Shown: positions 44,067 through 54,022, numbered from the stretch's first letter. The stretch is 64,000 nucleotides of DNA from Borborobacter arsenicus (GCF_003934165.1 NZ_RKST01000001.1:186001-250000); one strand, 5' to 3'. Notes: a model not told the origin generated them from the sequence alone. A program made the numbers and translations.

Positions 44067-45011
44067 TCAATCGGCAAGCGCGCAGGCAAAGCGCTTCTGC
44101 AGTGCTTCCCTGTCCAGGGTTCCTTTTACGGCGATCAGCACCAGCCGGATGGCTGGGGTCCCTGCTGGCGCGGCATGCCAGGCAATCTCCCAATGACCGC
44201 CGACCAGATGCAGGATCCCTGTCTGTCCAGGCTTCTGCTGCGTCCGCAGAAAACCCTTTGCCCGCAGGACACCTGCAGGAAGCGAACCGAGCAATTCTCC
44301 CAGCTTCCCGCCGTCAAACTCCTGATCGCTCACAAATGCCCAGGTTTCAAACTGGTCGTCATGGGCGTGATGATCGTGATGATCGTGGTGCGCGACCGTC
44401 GCGCCGGCGCCGGGCTCCTCGAAATCGGTATCGAAGAGAACATCCATCGGCACCGCACCATGGACGGTCTCGACAATCCTTTTGACGCCGATCGCGTTCC
44501 GGAGCCAGGCATGCAGGTCGGCCTTCCGCTCTTCCAAAACGCGGTCGACCTTGCTCAACAGGATCATGTCGGCAGCGCAAAGCTGGTGGCGCACCGTGTC
44601 GCCGACAAATTTGTCGCCCGCCAGTTCCTTTACGCGCTCGGCGTCTGCCATGACCAGGATGCCGCTGAGCCGCAATCCCGGATCGAGGCGAGCGATCTCG
44701 GCAATATTCTGCGGTTCCGCGACACCGCTGGCCTCGATGACGATATGTTCCGGCGGCGGCGTCATGCGAACGACCTCCACCAGCGCCTCAACGAGGCTGT
44801 CGCCTATGCTGCAACAGATGCAGCCATTGCTGAGACTGATGGTGCTACCCTCATGCCCCGTGATCAGTTCGGCATCGATATTGATGTCGCCGAAATCATT
44901 GACCAGAACAGCGATACGCCGACCGGCGCTGCCACGCAGCATGCGGTTGAGCAGCGTGGTCTTGCCGGACCCGAGAAATCCCCCGATGATTGTGAGCGGG
45001 ATCCGTGTCAC
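44067..45011 (-). CDS. COG0523-family GTPase metallochaperone (CobW/ZigA-like)
   Basis: 314 residues, start GTG 45011 overlapping the amidohydrolase stop as GTGA. Walker A GGFLGSGKTTLLNRML, the family metal motif NGCICCSIGDSL (C-x-C-C), DASGVAEP-like IEASGVAEPQNIAEIARLDP, base motif LLSKVDRV, then a His-rich stretch HHDHHDHHAHDD and the CobW C-terminal domain (LRAKGFLRTQQKPGQTGILH). Such proteins hand Zn or Co to client enzymes. Coupling to a metal-dependent amidohydrolase points to that enzyme as client. Confidence 0.93.
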   Translation of the reverse strand: MTRIPLTIIGGFLGSGKTTLLNRMLRGSAGRRIAVLVNDFGDINIDAELITGHEGSTISLSNGCICCSIGDSLVEALVEVVRMTPPPEHIVIEASGVAEPQNIAEIARLDPGLRLSGILVMADAERVKELAGDKFVGDTVRHQLCAADMILLSKVDRVLEERKADLHAWLRNAIGVKRIVETVHGAVPMDVLFDTDFEEPGAGATVAHHDHHDHHAHDDQFETWAFVSDQEFDGGKLGELLGSLPAGVLRAKGFLRTQQKPGQTGILHLVGGHWEIAWHAAPAGTPAIRLVLIAVKGTLDREALQKRFACALAD

Positions 45012-46654
45012 GGCAAAACGCGCGGATTGGCGAAGATGCGCCCGCCGAGTACCGTTCCCCAAACGCGGACGTCTTTCAGCGCTTCGGGCGCGACTTCGGT
45101 CGGGTCGTCCTCAAGCACTGCAAAGTCGGCGTATTTACCTACTTCGATACTGCCGACCTCGCCCTCCATCTTGAGCGTGTAGGCCGCACCGAGCGTGATG
45201 GCGTGCAGCGCCTCATCGACCGAGATGCATTCACTCGCCCCAAGCACCCGCCCCGACGAGGTCCTGCGGTTGACCGCGCACCAGGCAGTGAACAGCGGCC
45301 CCAGCGGCGTGATCGGCGCATCCGAATGGATGGCAACGGGCACGCCGCAACGCATGGCCGACGCCACCGCATCCATGCGCTCGGCGCGGTCCGGCCCCAT
45401 GGTCAGCGAATAATGGGCGTCGCCCCAATAATAGATGTGGTTGGAGAACAGGTTCACGCAGGCACCAAGCTTCGCCATGCGGCGGAACTGAGCGGCATCC
45501 GCCATCTGGCAATGCTGCAAAGTGTGCCGGTGGTCGGGCCTCGGCTTCTCGATCTGCACCGCCTCGATAGCCTCGATAGCGGCCTCGGTGGCCTCGTCGC
45601 CATTGGTGTGGATATGGACCTGGAAACCCGCCTCATGAAAAGCGCCGAGCACGCGCTTGATCTCTTCGGGCGGCGTGTACCACAGCCCATTCGGGCGCCC
45701 GTTGAAATAGCCCGGCCAGCGCAGCCTGGCGGTAAATCCCTGGATGGAGCCGTCAACCGTCATCTTGACGAGGCCGAAGCGCAGCCTGTCCGAATTGAGT
45801 TCGGTGAGACTGCGCAGATAGCCGACCGGGTCCTCCCGCTGCGCCGTGCCGCGCATCGCCGGCATGAGCCGCACAGGAAAGTCGTCTTCGGCCGTAACCT
45901 TGACATAGCTGTCGACCGTCGGTTGCAGAAGGTCGTTGTTGAGGTCGGTGACCGTGGTGACGCCTGCCATTTGCGCGCTTTTTGCATAGCGCCTCACCGA
46001 CTCCGGCGTATTGCCCGGTACTGCGAACTCGCCACTGCCCACCGACTTGTAGAGCAGGTAGCGTCCGACATGGCCCGCCAGTTCGCCCGTAATCTTCCCG
46101 GCTTCGTCGCGCAGGATGAATTCGGAATCCGTGTCGAGCGTAACCCCGGCGCGCTCCAGCACGAAGGAGTTCACGTTAATGATGTGAAGGCTCGCATGGT
46201 ATATGAACACCGGACGGGTGGTAGAAACCTTGTCCAGGTCGCTGGCAACCATCCTCCGGTCAACAAAAAGCGGGTCAAAGCCCCAACCGATCAACGGTTG
46301 CTCGGGGTCATCGAGCTTGCCGCAGGCCTCGGCCAACCGGCCGACGATCTGATCGATCGTACCCAGCCCGGTCCAGACCTTCCCATCCGGGTCCCGCCGA
46401 TCGTAGGAGCCGGTATAGATATTGTTCCAGACCATGCCCTCATAGACATGGGCATGTCCTTCAATGAGACCGGGCATCAGAACCTTGTCGCTGAAGGTTC
46501 GGTCGATCTCGGCCGCCCCCCAAGCCTGCACCTCATCAAGGGAACCAACAGCCAGGATGCGGCCATCGCGAACTGCCACATGCGTCGCGGTGGGCTTGCC
46601 CGGGTTCATGGTGAGGATCTTGCGTGCCTCGTAGACAACGGTCGTGGTCATCAT
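45008..46654 (-). CDS. Metal-dependent amidohydrolase, YtcJ-like (amidohydrolase family 3)
   Basis: 548 residues. N-terminal beta sandwich ILTMNPGKPTATHVAVRDGR, the metal-binding H-x-H in MPGLIEGHAHVYEGMVW, further His in FQVHIHTNGDEATEAAIEAI, and HTLQHCQM, with Asp in VPVAIHSDAPITPLGP. The C-terminus (LGAAYTLKMEGEVGSIEVGK, YADFAVLEDDP) is typical of YtcJ/formamidase-like enzymes. Hydrolyses an amide or ester not identifiable here. ATG 46651 has better spacing from AAGGAAAG than 46654. Its stop is fused to the GTPase start. Confidence 0.92.
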   Translation of the reverse strand: MMTTTVVYEARKILTMNPGKPTATHVAVRDGRILAVGSLDEVQAWGAAEIDRTFSDKVLMPGLIEGHAHVYEGMVWNNIYTGSYDRRDPDGKVWTGLGTIDQIVGRLAEACGKLDDPEQPLIGWGFDPLFVDRRMVASDLDKVSTTRPVFIYHASLHIINVNSFVLERAGVTLDTDSEFILRDEAGKITGELAGHVGRYLLYKSVGSGEFAVPGNTPESVRRYAKSAQMAGVTTVTDLNNDLLQPTVDSYVKVTAEDDFPVRLMPAMRGTAQREDPVGYLRSLTELNSDRLRFGLVKMTVDGSIQGFTARLRWPGYFNGRPNGLWYTPPEEIKRVLGAFHEAGFQVHIHTNGDEATEAAIEAIEAVQIEKPRPDHRHTLQHCQMADAAQFRRMAKLGACVNLFSNHIYYWGDAHYSLTMGPDRAERMDAVASAMRCGVPVAIHSDAPITPLGPLFTAWCAVNRRTSSGRVLGASECISVDEALHAITLGAAYTLKMEGEVGSIEVGKYADFAVLEDDPTEVAPEALKDVRVWGTVLGGRIFANPRVLP

Positions 46655-46705
46655 CTTTCCTTCGGCAGATATCAGGTAGAGGCAGCCAGGCGGCGCCTTG
46701 ACCTG

Positions 46706-47455
46706 TCAATAAAAAGCACGACCACCGTCCACCACGAGGGTGGAACCCGTGGTGTAGCGGGATTCAGTGCTTGTCAAATGGAGCGCCGCATAGGCGATGT
46801 CCTCAGCTTCGCCGAGACGCGCCATGGCAGGCCGGTTGCGCGCCTCGCTGCGTGCCGCGTCCGGATCGCCGGTCTTGTCGTACCAATCCCGCAACAGCGG
46901 CGTATCTATAACACCGGGGCAGACGACATTAACGCGGATACCATCCTGGGCAAACTCCAGCGCCAGCGCCTTGCTGAACATGGCCAGTCCGGCCTTGGAC
47001 GCGCAATAGGCGGTACGGTTGACGAGAGGACGCAGCGCCGCCCCCGAGGCGATATTGACGATCGCGCTTTCAGGCGACTGCTTCAGGAACGGCAAAGCCG
47101 CGCGGCAGACGACCATCGGGCCTGTGAGATTGACGGCAAGTACCCGCTCCCACTCCCCGGTCGACATTTCATCGAACTTCTTGAACAGGTCTATGCCGGC
47201 AACGTTGACGATGCCATCAAGACCGCCGAGCCTGGCTGCCGCATCCTTCACCACGGCTTCTACCTGATCGCCGTCAGCGACGTCGCATGCAAGCGGCTGT
47301 GTGCCGGGCAGACCGGCCGCTACCGTTGTGAGAGCTGGCTCGTCGCGATCAAGCAGTGCCAGCCTGGCGCCTTCGCGATGGAAGAGTGCCCCAATCGCGG
47401 CGCCAATGCCCGAGGCAGCACCGGTGACGAGAATTTTGCGTCCTTCCAGCCTCAT
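46706..47455 (-). CDS. Short-chain dehydrogenase/reductase
   Basis: 249-residue classical SDR. NAD(P) motif ILVTGAASGIGAAIGALFHR, NNAG variant GIVNVAGIDLFKKF, catalytic Ser in VNIASGAALRP, Tyr/Lys in YCASKAGL, and the C-terminal YTTGSTLVVDGGRAFY. An acidic Asp (LALLDRD) after beta-2 suggests NAD preference. Its start overlaps the stop of the PanE-like gene (ATGA). Confidence 0.94.
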   Translation of the reverse strand: MRLEGRKILVTGAASGIGAAIGALFHREGARLALLDRDEPALTTVAAGLPGTQPLACDVADGDQVEAVVKDAAARLGGLDGIVNVAGIDLFKKFDEMSTGEWERVLAVNLTGPMVVCRAALPFLKQSPESAIVNIASGAALRPLVNRTAYCASKAGLAMFSKALALEFAQDGIRVNVVCPGVIDTPLLRDWYDKTGDPDAARSEARNRPAMARLGEAEDIAYAALHLTSTESRYTTGSTLVVDGGRAFY

Positions 47456-48480
47456 GATGCCATCGCCTCCTTGGCAAGTTCGGCGACCAGCGAAGACCCC
47501 TGCTTCGCCCGGCCAGCCTCCAGGTTTTCGATAAGCTGCACCAACTTGCGGCTTATGGGCACTTGCAGGCCGTGCTTTTCGGCGATTGCGAATACCGGCG
47601 TCAGCTGAGCAGGTGCGTCAGTCTTCTGCCCAAATATGGCAATGTCGCGCCAGGCGCTGCTATGTGTCTTGGCCGAAGGGCGATAGAATTCGGCCATATC
47701 GGCCAGATTGGCGTAAGCGGCTTCATCGTCGCGCTCAAAGGCACGGGGATCAAAGCCGTTGAACCCCAGCGGCTCTACGCCTTCGGCCCGAGCGACCGCA
47801 AGCAGTTCGCGCACGAGCTTGACGTGCACCTCCCGCAGGTCAGGATCACCGATGAAATCGACCATGGTCTGGTCGCTCAGCGCCTCCGCCTTGAGAAGCG
47901 AGCTATAGGCCGTCTTGCCCCATAGATAACCCCAGATATTGTCCGTGGTCGCCGCGTCGGGCTCGAACGGCCGGAGCAGTTCGACAATGCGCTGGGTGCG
48001 CGGCCGCATCAGTCCGTCGATCTCGCCGATGATCACCACGCCCCGATTGGCAAATAGCAAATGCCCCGGTTCGACATAGTCCGCGCCGAAATTGATGAAG
48101 GCACCGACCGTGCGTTCGCGCCCTACCAACTCCGCGATGCCAATTTCGCACAGGCCGTTCTGCAGCGAAACCACGCATCCATCGGGCGTGAGGAACTCCC
48201 TCGCCCGCTCCAGCGCTATCTCCGTGTGGGTGGCTTTCACCGCCAGAAAGATGACGTCGAAGACGCCGCTCACCTGTTCGGGAGCCAGTGCGGTAAGGCG
48301 CTCCGTGAACTCGCCATCGGGAGACGAAATCCGCAACCCGTCGCGATTGATCGCATCGAGATGGGCTGCGTTGACATCGACCAGGGTCGGAGATTTTCTG
48401 GCCCTGGAAAGATGGGCCGCAACCGTGCCGCCGATCGCCCCGGCGCCCCAGACCAGGATACGTTTCATGTCAGAATTCAT
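47452..48480 (-). CDS. Ketopantoate reductase family protein (PanE/ApbA-like)
   Basis: 342 residues. N-terminal Rossmann motif ILVWGAGAIGGTVAAHLSRA and DVIFLAVKATHTEIALERAR; SLQNGL with conserved Asn; central Lys in YLWGKTAYSSLLKAEALSDQ as in PanE. In catabolic operons such proteins reduce 2-keto acids other than ketopantoate, which is more likely here than a role in pantothenate synthesis. ATG at 48468 is an alternative start. Confidence 0.88.
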   Translation of the reverse strand: MNSDMKRILVWGAGAIGGTVAAHLSRARKSPTLVDVNAAHLDAINRDGLRISSPDGEFTERLTALAPEQVSGVFDVIFLAVKATHTEIALERAREFLTPDGCVVSLQNGLCEIGIAELVGRERTVGAFINFGADYVEPGHLLFANRGVVIIGEIDGLMRPRTQRIVELLRPFEPDAATTDNIWGYLWGKTAYSSLLKAEALSDQTMVDFIGDPDLREVHVKLVRELLAVARAEGVEPLGFNGFDPRAFERDDEAAYANLADMAEFYRPSAKTHSSAWRDIAIFGQKTDAPAQLTPVFAIAEKHGLQVPISRKLVQLIENLEAGRAKQGSSLVAELAKEAMAS

Positions 48481-48489
48481 TTGCTATGC

Positions 48490-49344
48490 TCAAAGGGAAA
48501 TAAAGGGAGTGTAGCGCGGATCATCCGCATCGAACGGGACCGCGCCTTGCCAGTGAGACGCGACCTGTTCGCAGGTCGCATACCAGACACCTTCAAACTG
48601 CCGCGTGAAGGCAATGAACTCACGCAGCATTTCCACCCGGGACGGCCGGCCGATGGCCTGCGGGTGCATGACGATGTTACACAGCAGGCCGCGCCGATAC
48701 ATTGCGGTGAATTCCGCCTTCCAGATGGAAAGGATGTGTTCGTTGGTGAAGATCGGTCGCGGACTCTTGATGGCAAACAACAGAAACGGCGCGTCGTCCA
48801 GGCTCCAGTGCCAAGGCAGCTCAATTGGGCCGCGCTGCTTGTTTTCAACCATGTGATAGTAGGGATCGACACTGTCCATCAAAGAGCTGTCGTAGAGAAA
48901 GCCTCGTTCATTCAACAGCTTGATCAGATTGGAGCTGGTTTCTCCGGCAGGCGAACGGTATCCCTTCGGCCGTACGCCGAGGTGCCGCTGGAGCGCATGG
49001 AGACCCTTTTCGAGCTCCTCCACTTCCTCGTCGGGAAAATCGGGATCTACCCAGCGGTGGAGATATCCGTGATGGGCAACTTCATGCCCGGCGTGCAGGA
49101 TCGCTTCCGCCTGCCGCGTTCTGTTTTCGACGACCCAGCCGGGGATGAAGAAGGTTGCCGGCAGATTCTCCTCGCGCAACAATTCGAGGATATTGGGAAC
49201 ACCGACATTGGCGCCAAATGTGCCCTGGGAGAGTGTCCCAGGGCGCTTGATATTTTCCGGATCGCGCGAAATCCAATTGGTTTCGGCATCGAAGTCGAAG
49301 GTCAGCGTCAAGGCGCATCGTGCGCCGTCGGGCCATTTACTCAT
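48490..49344 (-). CDS. Polysaccharide-deacetylase-fold hydrolase (PuuE/allantoinase-like)
   Basis: 284 residues from ATG 49344 (GAAGGGAAAG upstream). NodB-fold motifs: TLTFDFDAETNWIS (catalytic Asp pair), HEVAHHGYLHRWVDPDFPDE (metal His), GYRSPAGETSSNLIKLLNER, and the late CNIVMHPQAIGRPSRVEMLR His motif. No signal peptide, so it is cytoplasmic and closer to PuuE-type amidases that open cyclic ureides than to chitin or peptidoglycan deacetylases. Lies between the Dpp transporter and the PanE-like gene in one operon. Confidence 0.9.
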   Translation of the reverse strand: MSKWPDGARCALTLTFDFDAETNWISRDPENIKRPGTLSQGTFGANVGVPNILELLREENLPATFFIPGWVVENRTRQAEAILHAGHEVAHHGYLHRWVDPDFPDEEVEELEKGLHALQRHLGVRPKGYRSPAGETSSNLIKLLNERGFLYDSSLMDSVDPYYHMVENKQRGPIELPWHWSLDDAPFLLFAIKSPRPIFTNEHILSIWKAEFTAMYRRGLLCNIVMHPQAIGRPSRVEMLREFIAFTRQFEGVWYATCEQVASHWQGAVPFDADDPRYTPFISL

Positions 49345-49409
49345 TTTCTTTCCCTTCACGACGAAAAAATGCGCTGGTTCGCGCGATCCGGATCATGTCG
49401 AGCTACTAG

Positions 49410-51017
49410 TTAAGCCCAATGCATCTCGTCGTAGGGCGCCAACGCTCCCCACACGGTCAGCGGAAGGCCCTGCAACTTCTTGTCGTACAAGGTGAAGAGC
49501 GGTTCTTCGTTCGTCCAGAGAAGCGGAAGTTCATCCGTCAGGATGGCCTGGAACTCGGCATAGAGCTCCTTGCGCTTTGCAGGATCGGATTCGCCGCCGG
49601 CTGCGATCATCAATTCATCCACACGCGGATTCACATAGCCTTCCGTGTTGGTGAATATGGCGCCCTTCTTCTGGTTCGTGCTGAGATAGGCGCGGTTCAC
49701 ACCGATCACGGGGTCAGGATAGTTCCAGATACCGTTCATCGTGAGCTGGTGTTCCCAATTACCGATGCGGGTCGCAAAGCTGCCGAAATCAGGATTGGGC
49801 CGCAGGACGATGTCGATGCCGATTTGGCGCAGCTGCGCCTTGAGATACTGCGCAACCGGCTGCTGGCTGTTGATATTGGCATCTGGGAGCCATTCGAGCG
49901 TCAGCGAGAAACGCATCCCGCCGTCCTTGACCGGATGGCCTGCTTCGTCGAGCAGGGCCTTCGCCTTTTCAAGGTCGAGTTCATATTTCTTGAGGCTCTC
50001 AGCGGAATAGAACGGGCTCGACTCCGTGAGCGGTCCATCAAGGCGCTTCGCGTGACCGGCGAGGATCTTGTTCTGGATGAAGTCCTTGTCGACCGCATGG
50101 GCGATCGCCTTGCGCACGCGAACATCGTCCAGCGGCGCATGGCGCAGATTGAACTCCAGATAGTTGGTAGCGCCGAACGCCTCATAGCCATCGGTGGTCA
50201 CCGTCAGGTTCTCGTTGGCTTTGAGACGATCGATGTCGCTGACGCGCACCAGCGCGAATGGCAGGTAGTTGATGTCGCCGCGCTCGAGGCCGAGAACATT
50301 GACCACCGGGTCTTGCGTGATGCGGAAGATCAGCCGATCGAGGTAGGGGCGGCCAGGACGAAAGAAATTCTCGTTGCGATCGAGCACGAGAACCTCGCCA
50401 GGGCGGTATTCGCTGAACTTGAACGGGCCCGAGCCGACCGGCTTGAGGTTGGCCGGATTTTCGCGGATGTCGCCTTCGCCATATACGTGCTTTGGCAGGA
50501 TCGGCAGCAGCAGCGGCGAAAGCGCGCTCATCAATGCAGGATGCGGGCGCTCCAGCACGAACCGCGCCGTCTTGGCGTCGGGCGTTTCAACCGCCTTGAC
50601 GGTCCCGAACATCGGCTTTCCGAACGGATGGTTGGCCTTGACCACGTCAAGCGAGAAGGCGACGTCTTCCGAAGTGATCGGCTTGCCGTCGTGGAAGACC
50701 GCATTCTCCTCAAGATGGAAGGTATAGGTCAGGCCGTCCGGCGAGACTTCCCAGCTTTTGGCGAGATAGGGCTGCGCCTCGAACTTGTCGTTGAGCTGGG
50801 TAAGGCCGGCAAAAATCTGCGTACCGGGGATGCCGGTAGCCTGGCCGGACTGGATGGCGGGGTTCAGGTGACGCAGCGTGGTGTGGCCGATAACAACCGT
50901 GCCGCCCTTGGTCTGAGCATAAGCTTCAGGCAATCCGCCCAGCATCATGGAAGCTGCCGTCAGGCCTGCTCCCTGGACGAATCTGCGACGGTTTAATGAG
51001 AAAACAGATATGGTCAT
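49410..51017 (-). CDS. Dipeptide/oligopeptide-type ABC transporter substrate-binding protein
   Basis: 535 residues from ATG 51017. Twin-arginine signal NRRRFVQGAGLTAASMMLGG with cleavage near AYAQT. Solute-binding family 5 features: LAKSWEVSPDGLTYTFHLEE, NAVFHDGKPITSEDVAFSLD, VGSGPFKFSEYRPGEVLVLD and DVRVRKAIAHAVDKDF. Periplasmic receptor of the Dpp-like importer whose other genes lie immediately upstream; unusually the receptor gene is last of the five. Ligands of this family include peptides, opines and glutathione. Confidence 0.93.
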   Translation of the reverse strand: MTISVFSLNRRRFVQGAGLTAASMMLGGLPEAYAQTKGGTVVIGHTTLRHLNPAIQSGQATGIPGTQIFAGLTQLNDKFEAQPYLAKSWEVSPDGLTYTFHLEENAVFHDGKPITSEDVAFSLDVVKANHPFGKPMFGTVKAVETPDAKTARFVLERPHPALMSALSPLLLPILPKHVYGEGDIRENPANLKPVGSGPFKFSEYRPGEVLVLDRNENFFRPGRPYLDRLIFRITQDPVVNVLGLERGDINYLPFALVRVSDIDRLKANENLTVTTDGYEAFGATNYLEFNLRHAPLDDVRVRKAIAHAVDKDFIQNKILAGHAKRLDGPLTESSPFYSAESLKKYELDLEKAKALLDEAGHPVKDGGMRFSLTLEWLPDANINSQQPVAQYLKAQLRQIGIDIVLRPNPDFGSFATRIGNWEHQLTMNGIWNYPDPVIGVNRAYLSTNQKKGAIFTNTEGYVNPRVDELMIAAGGESDPAKRKELYAEFQAILTDELPLLWTNEEPLFTLYDKKLQGLPLTVWGALAPYDEMHWA

Positions 51018-51118
51018 GGTGGTGTCCCATTGTTGGTTAGGCACTGGATTTTTATTGTTAGGCACTGAGTTTCAGTCTGTCTCAGGGCAGTAAGCGCGAT
51101 GACCGTAATGACAACGCG

Positions 51119-52150
51119 TCACGCCTCGACTCGGGAAACAGCTTCCCCGAATTCATGATGAGGACCAATGCCCTCGTCGTTGACCCGATGGCAGGCAACA
51201 CGCCGCCCACCGGAAACCGCACGCAGTTCCGGCCGGACATTGCGACACTCATCCTGCGCGAAAGGGCAGCGCTGCGCGAAGCTGCACCCCTTTGGCAGGT
51301 CAAAAGGGCTTGGCGGATCGCCCTTGAGGCGAATGCGGTTCTGCCTTCCCGCGGCACCCCGGCCAGGAACGGCCGAAAGAAGGGCCCACGTATAGGGATG
51401 CAGCGGTTGGCGAAACAGCGACTGGCGGTCATTGTGCTCGACAATCTTGCCCAGATACATGACCGCGATCTCGTCGCACACATAGTGGACGACACCCAGA
51501 TCGTGGGAGATGAACAGATAGGAGAGCCTGAACTCTTCCTGCACCTCGACGAGCAGGTTGAGGATCTGCGCCTGGATAGCCACGTCCAGGGCAGAAACCG
51601 GCTCGTCGCAAACCACAAGGTCCGGCCGGGTGGCGATGGCGCGTGCGATGCCTATGCGCTGGCGCTGGCCGCCGGAGAACTGGTGCGGGAAATTGAGTTT
51701 CTGGTCGTCGCGCAAACCGACGCGCGCAAACAGTTCGTCAACTCGCTGCCGCCTTTCAGCTTCCGTGCCGATGCCAAGCAGGTCCATGGGCTCGCGAACA
51801 ATGGCGCCTGCCCGCTTGCGTGGCTCAAGCGAGCTGAACGGGTCCTGGAAAATCATCTGGAAACGCGGACGCATCCGCCGCAAGCTCTCGCCCTTTGCCT
51901 GGGTCAGATCGACACCGTCAAACAGGATCGAACCGCCGCTTGGCTCAACCAGGCGCATCACAGCCAGCGCGGTAGTGGTCTTTCCCGATCCGCTTTCGCC
52001 GACGATCCCCAGGGAGCGGCCGCGTCGAAGCGAGAAACTGACGTCATTGACGGCATGGACCATGCGCTTTGCGCCGGCACCGTGTCGGCTGGGGAACGAG
52101 ACGCGGAGATCCTTGACCTCGAGCAGATTTTTTTCGGCTTCTTTGCTCAC
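51119..52150 (-). CDS. Dpp/Opp ABC transporter ATP-binding protein (DppF-like)
   Basis: 343 residues, GTG start overlapping the dppD stop (GTGA). Walker [18 protein letters not shown], signature QFSGGQRQRIGIARAIATRP, Walker B LVVCDEPVSALDVAIQAQ, and the Opp C-terminal Cys region GCSFAQRCPFAQDECR that may bind an Fe-S cluster or metal. Confidence 0.94.
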   Translation of the reverse strand: MSKEAEKNLLEVKDLRVSFPSRHGAGAKRMVHAVNDVSFSLRRGRSLGIVGESGSGKTTTALAVMRLVEPSGGSILFDGVDLTQAKGESLRRMRPRFQMIFQDPFSSLEPRKRAGAIVREPMDLLGIGTEAERRQRVDELFARVGLRDDQKLNFPHQFSGGQRQRIGIARAIATRPDLVVCDEPVSALDVAIQAQILNLLVEVQEEFRLSYLFISHDLGVVHYVCDEIAVMYLGKIVEHNDRQSLFRQPLHPYTWALLSAVPGRGAAGRQNRIRLKGDPPSPFDLPKGCSFAQRCPFAQDECRNVRPELRAVSGGRRVACHRVNDEGIGPHHEFGEAVSRVEA

Positions 52151-53133
52151 TGGGAATGTTCCTTGGAGGCCAGCCAGCAGGCGGCGCTCCGCCCTTCGGC
52201 AACCTCAAACAGAGGGGGCCTTTCGGCCCGACACTTATCGAATGCAAAGGCGCAGCGTGCCGCATAGGCACAGCCGGCCGGACGCGCTGAGGCCGCAGGT
52301 ACGATACCCGGAATGTCGAGCAGCTTCATGCGCGTGGTCGCTTCCGGGTCAGGCCTGGGAATGCATGCCAACAGCGCGCTCGTGTAAGGATGGCGCGGGT
52401 CGGCAAGCACCTCCGCAGCCGGCCCCTCCTCGATCTTGCGCCCACAATACATGACGACGACGCGGTCGGCCACATCGGCCACGACGCCCATATCGTGAGT
52501 GATGAGCAAGATAGTGGTGCCCAACCGCTCCTGTACCTCTTCCAGAAGGTCCAGGATTTGCGCCTGCACGGTCACGTCGAGCGCAGTCGTGGGTTCGTCG
52601 GCGATCAAGATTTGCGGAGAACAGGCAAGCGCAACCGCAATCATTGCCCTTTGACGCATGCCCCCCGAAATCTGGTGCGGATATTCGTGCACGCGCTGCT
52701 CCGGCTCCGGAATGCCGACGGCGCGCAGCAACTCGACCGCCCGCTCGATGGCAGCCTTCCTGCCGAGGCCTTCGTGATAGCGGAGCATCTCGGCTATCTG
52801 CTCGCCAATCGTGAAGACCGGATTGAGCGCCGTCATCGGCTCCTGGAAGATCATGGCGATATTCTTGCCGCGGATTTCCGCTGCACGGTTGCGCCCGGCA
52901 GCAATCATCTCGCGACCCTCGAACGAGATGGCGCCGTTCGAAATAAATCCGGGGCTGGGCACCAGCCCCATCAAGGCAAGACCGGTCATGGTCTTACCGC
53001 TTCCCGATTCGCCTACCAGGCAGACCGTCTCGCCCTTCTGCAAGTCGAGATCGAAATCTTCCAGGACCGCGAATTGGCTTGTCCGGCTGCGGAAGGATAT
53101 CCGCAGGTCTTTGATCGACAGTAAAGGCTGCAT
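52147..53133 (-). CDS. Dpp/Opp ABC transporter ATP-binding protein (DppD-like)
   Basis: 328 residues from ATG 53133; the longer frame to 53178 runs into dppC. Walker [18 protein letters not shown], signature [20 protein letters not shown], Walker [20 protein letters not shown]-terminal [16 protein letters not shown]. Pairs with DppF to drive uptake. Confidence 0.94.
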   Translation of the reverse strand: MQPLLSIKDLRISFRSRTSQFAVLEDFDLDLQKGETVCLVGESGSGKTMTGLALMGLVPSPGFISNGAISFEGREMIAAGRNRAAEIRGKNIAMIFQEPMTALNPVFTIGEQIAEMLRYHEGLGRKAAIERAVELLRAVGIPEPEQRVHEYPHQISGGMRQRAMIAVALACSPQILIADEPTTALDVTVQAQILDLLEEVQERLGTTILLITHDMGVVADVADRVVVMYCGRKIEEGPAAEVLADPRHPYTSALLACIPRPDPEATTRMKLLDIPGIVPAASARPAGCAYAARCAFAFDKCRAERPPLFEVAEGRSAACWLASKEHSQ

Positions 53134-53134
53134 G

Positions 53135-54022
53135 TTATCGCTCGCGAAGCTTCGGGTTGAAGGCCTCATTGAGACCATCGCCGATCAGGCTGACACTGAG
53201 GACAGTGGCAAAGATCGCAATGCCCGGGATGGTCACGGCCCACCATGCGCTCAGCATGTAGTCGCGGTTCTGACCGATGATGACACCCCAACTCATGACA
53301 TTGGGGTCGCTGAGCCCGAGAAAGCTCAACCCGCTCTCAAACAGGATGGCGATACCCACCGTCAGCGTGGCGGTGACGATCAGCGGCGGCAATGCTGCGG
53401 GCAGAATGACCAGCCAGATGATCCTGCGGTTACGGGCGCCCATGGCGCGAGCCGCCTGGACATACTCAAGGTTGCGGATACGCAGGAACTCCGCCCGGGT
53501 AAGCCGGGCGACACTTGTCCAGCTTACGATGCCGATGGCAACGGCAACCGTGGTCAGCGTCGGCGAGAAGAGCGTGATGATCGTCATGGCCAGCAGCAGC
53601 GCGGGAAGGACCTGGAAAAATTCGGTCACGCGCATGAGGGCCTGCCCGATCCTGCCGCCATAGAACCCGGCAATGGCCCCAACGGAGATACCGATAACCA
53701 TGGTGAGCGCGGCCGCCGTGGCGCCAACGATCAGGCTTGCCTTTGCGCCGACAAGCATTCCGGCCAGTATGTCACGGCCGATGCCATCGGTGCCGAGCGG
53801 CGCGTCGGGATCGCCCGGCGGCAGCAATGGACCAGAGACGATCGCAAACGGATCGACGCCATAAAGGGCCGGCCCGGCGAGAGCCGTAAAAAGGATGATG
53901 AGCAGAATCACCAACCCCGCGACGGCCGAGCCGTTGCGCGAGAACATGCGCCAGGCTTCCCTTCCCGCGCTTGGCGCGCGGGGGGCCGACATCGGCTGGG
54001 AGGATGAAACGCCGGCGTTCAT
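53135..54022 (-). CDS. Dpp/Opp ABC transporter permease (DppC-like)
   Basis: 295 residues, start overlapping dppB stop as ATGA. N-terminal OppC motif AWRMFSRNGSAVAGLVILLI, GTDGIGRDILAGMLVGAKAS, and the EAA loop YVQAARAMGARNRRIIWLVI. Six membrane segments. Confidence 0.94.
   Translation of the reverse strand: MNAGVSSSQPMSAPRAPSAGREAWRMFSRNGSAVAGLVILLIILFTALAGPALYGVDPFAIVSGPLLPPGDPDAPLGTDGIGRDILAGMLVGAKASLIVGATAAALTMVIGISVGAIAGFYGGRIGQALMRVTEFFQVLPALLLAMTIITLFSPTLTTVAVAIGIVSWTSVARLTRAEFLRIRNLEYVQAARAMGARNRRIIWLVILPAALPPLIVTATLTVGIAILFESGLSFLGLSDPNVMSWGVIIGQNRDYMLSAWWAVTIPGIAIFATVLSVSLIGDGLNEAFNPKLRER

Noticed and set aside
45005-47608. 867-codon plus-strand ORF
   Set aside because: Lies antisense to the amidohydrolase, SDR and PanE-like genes, which have full motif support; it has no recognisable domain and is a GC-rich shadow frame.
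48061-49413. 450-codon plus-strand ORF
   Set aside because: Antisense of the PanE-like and deacetylase genes; low-complexity charged composition.
49419-50996. 525-codon plus-strand ORF
   Set aside because: Antisense of the Dpp-type binding protein with its clear Tat signal and family motifs.
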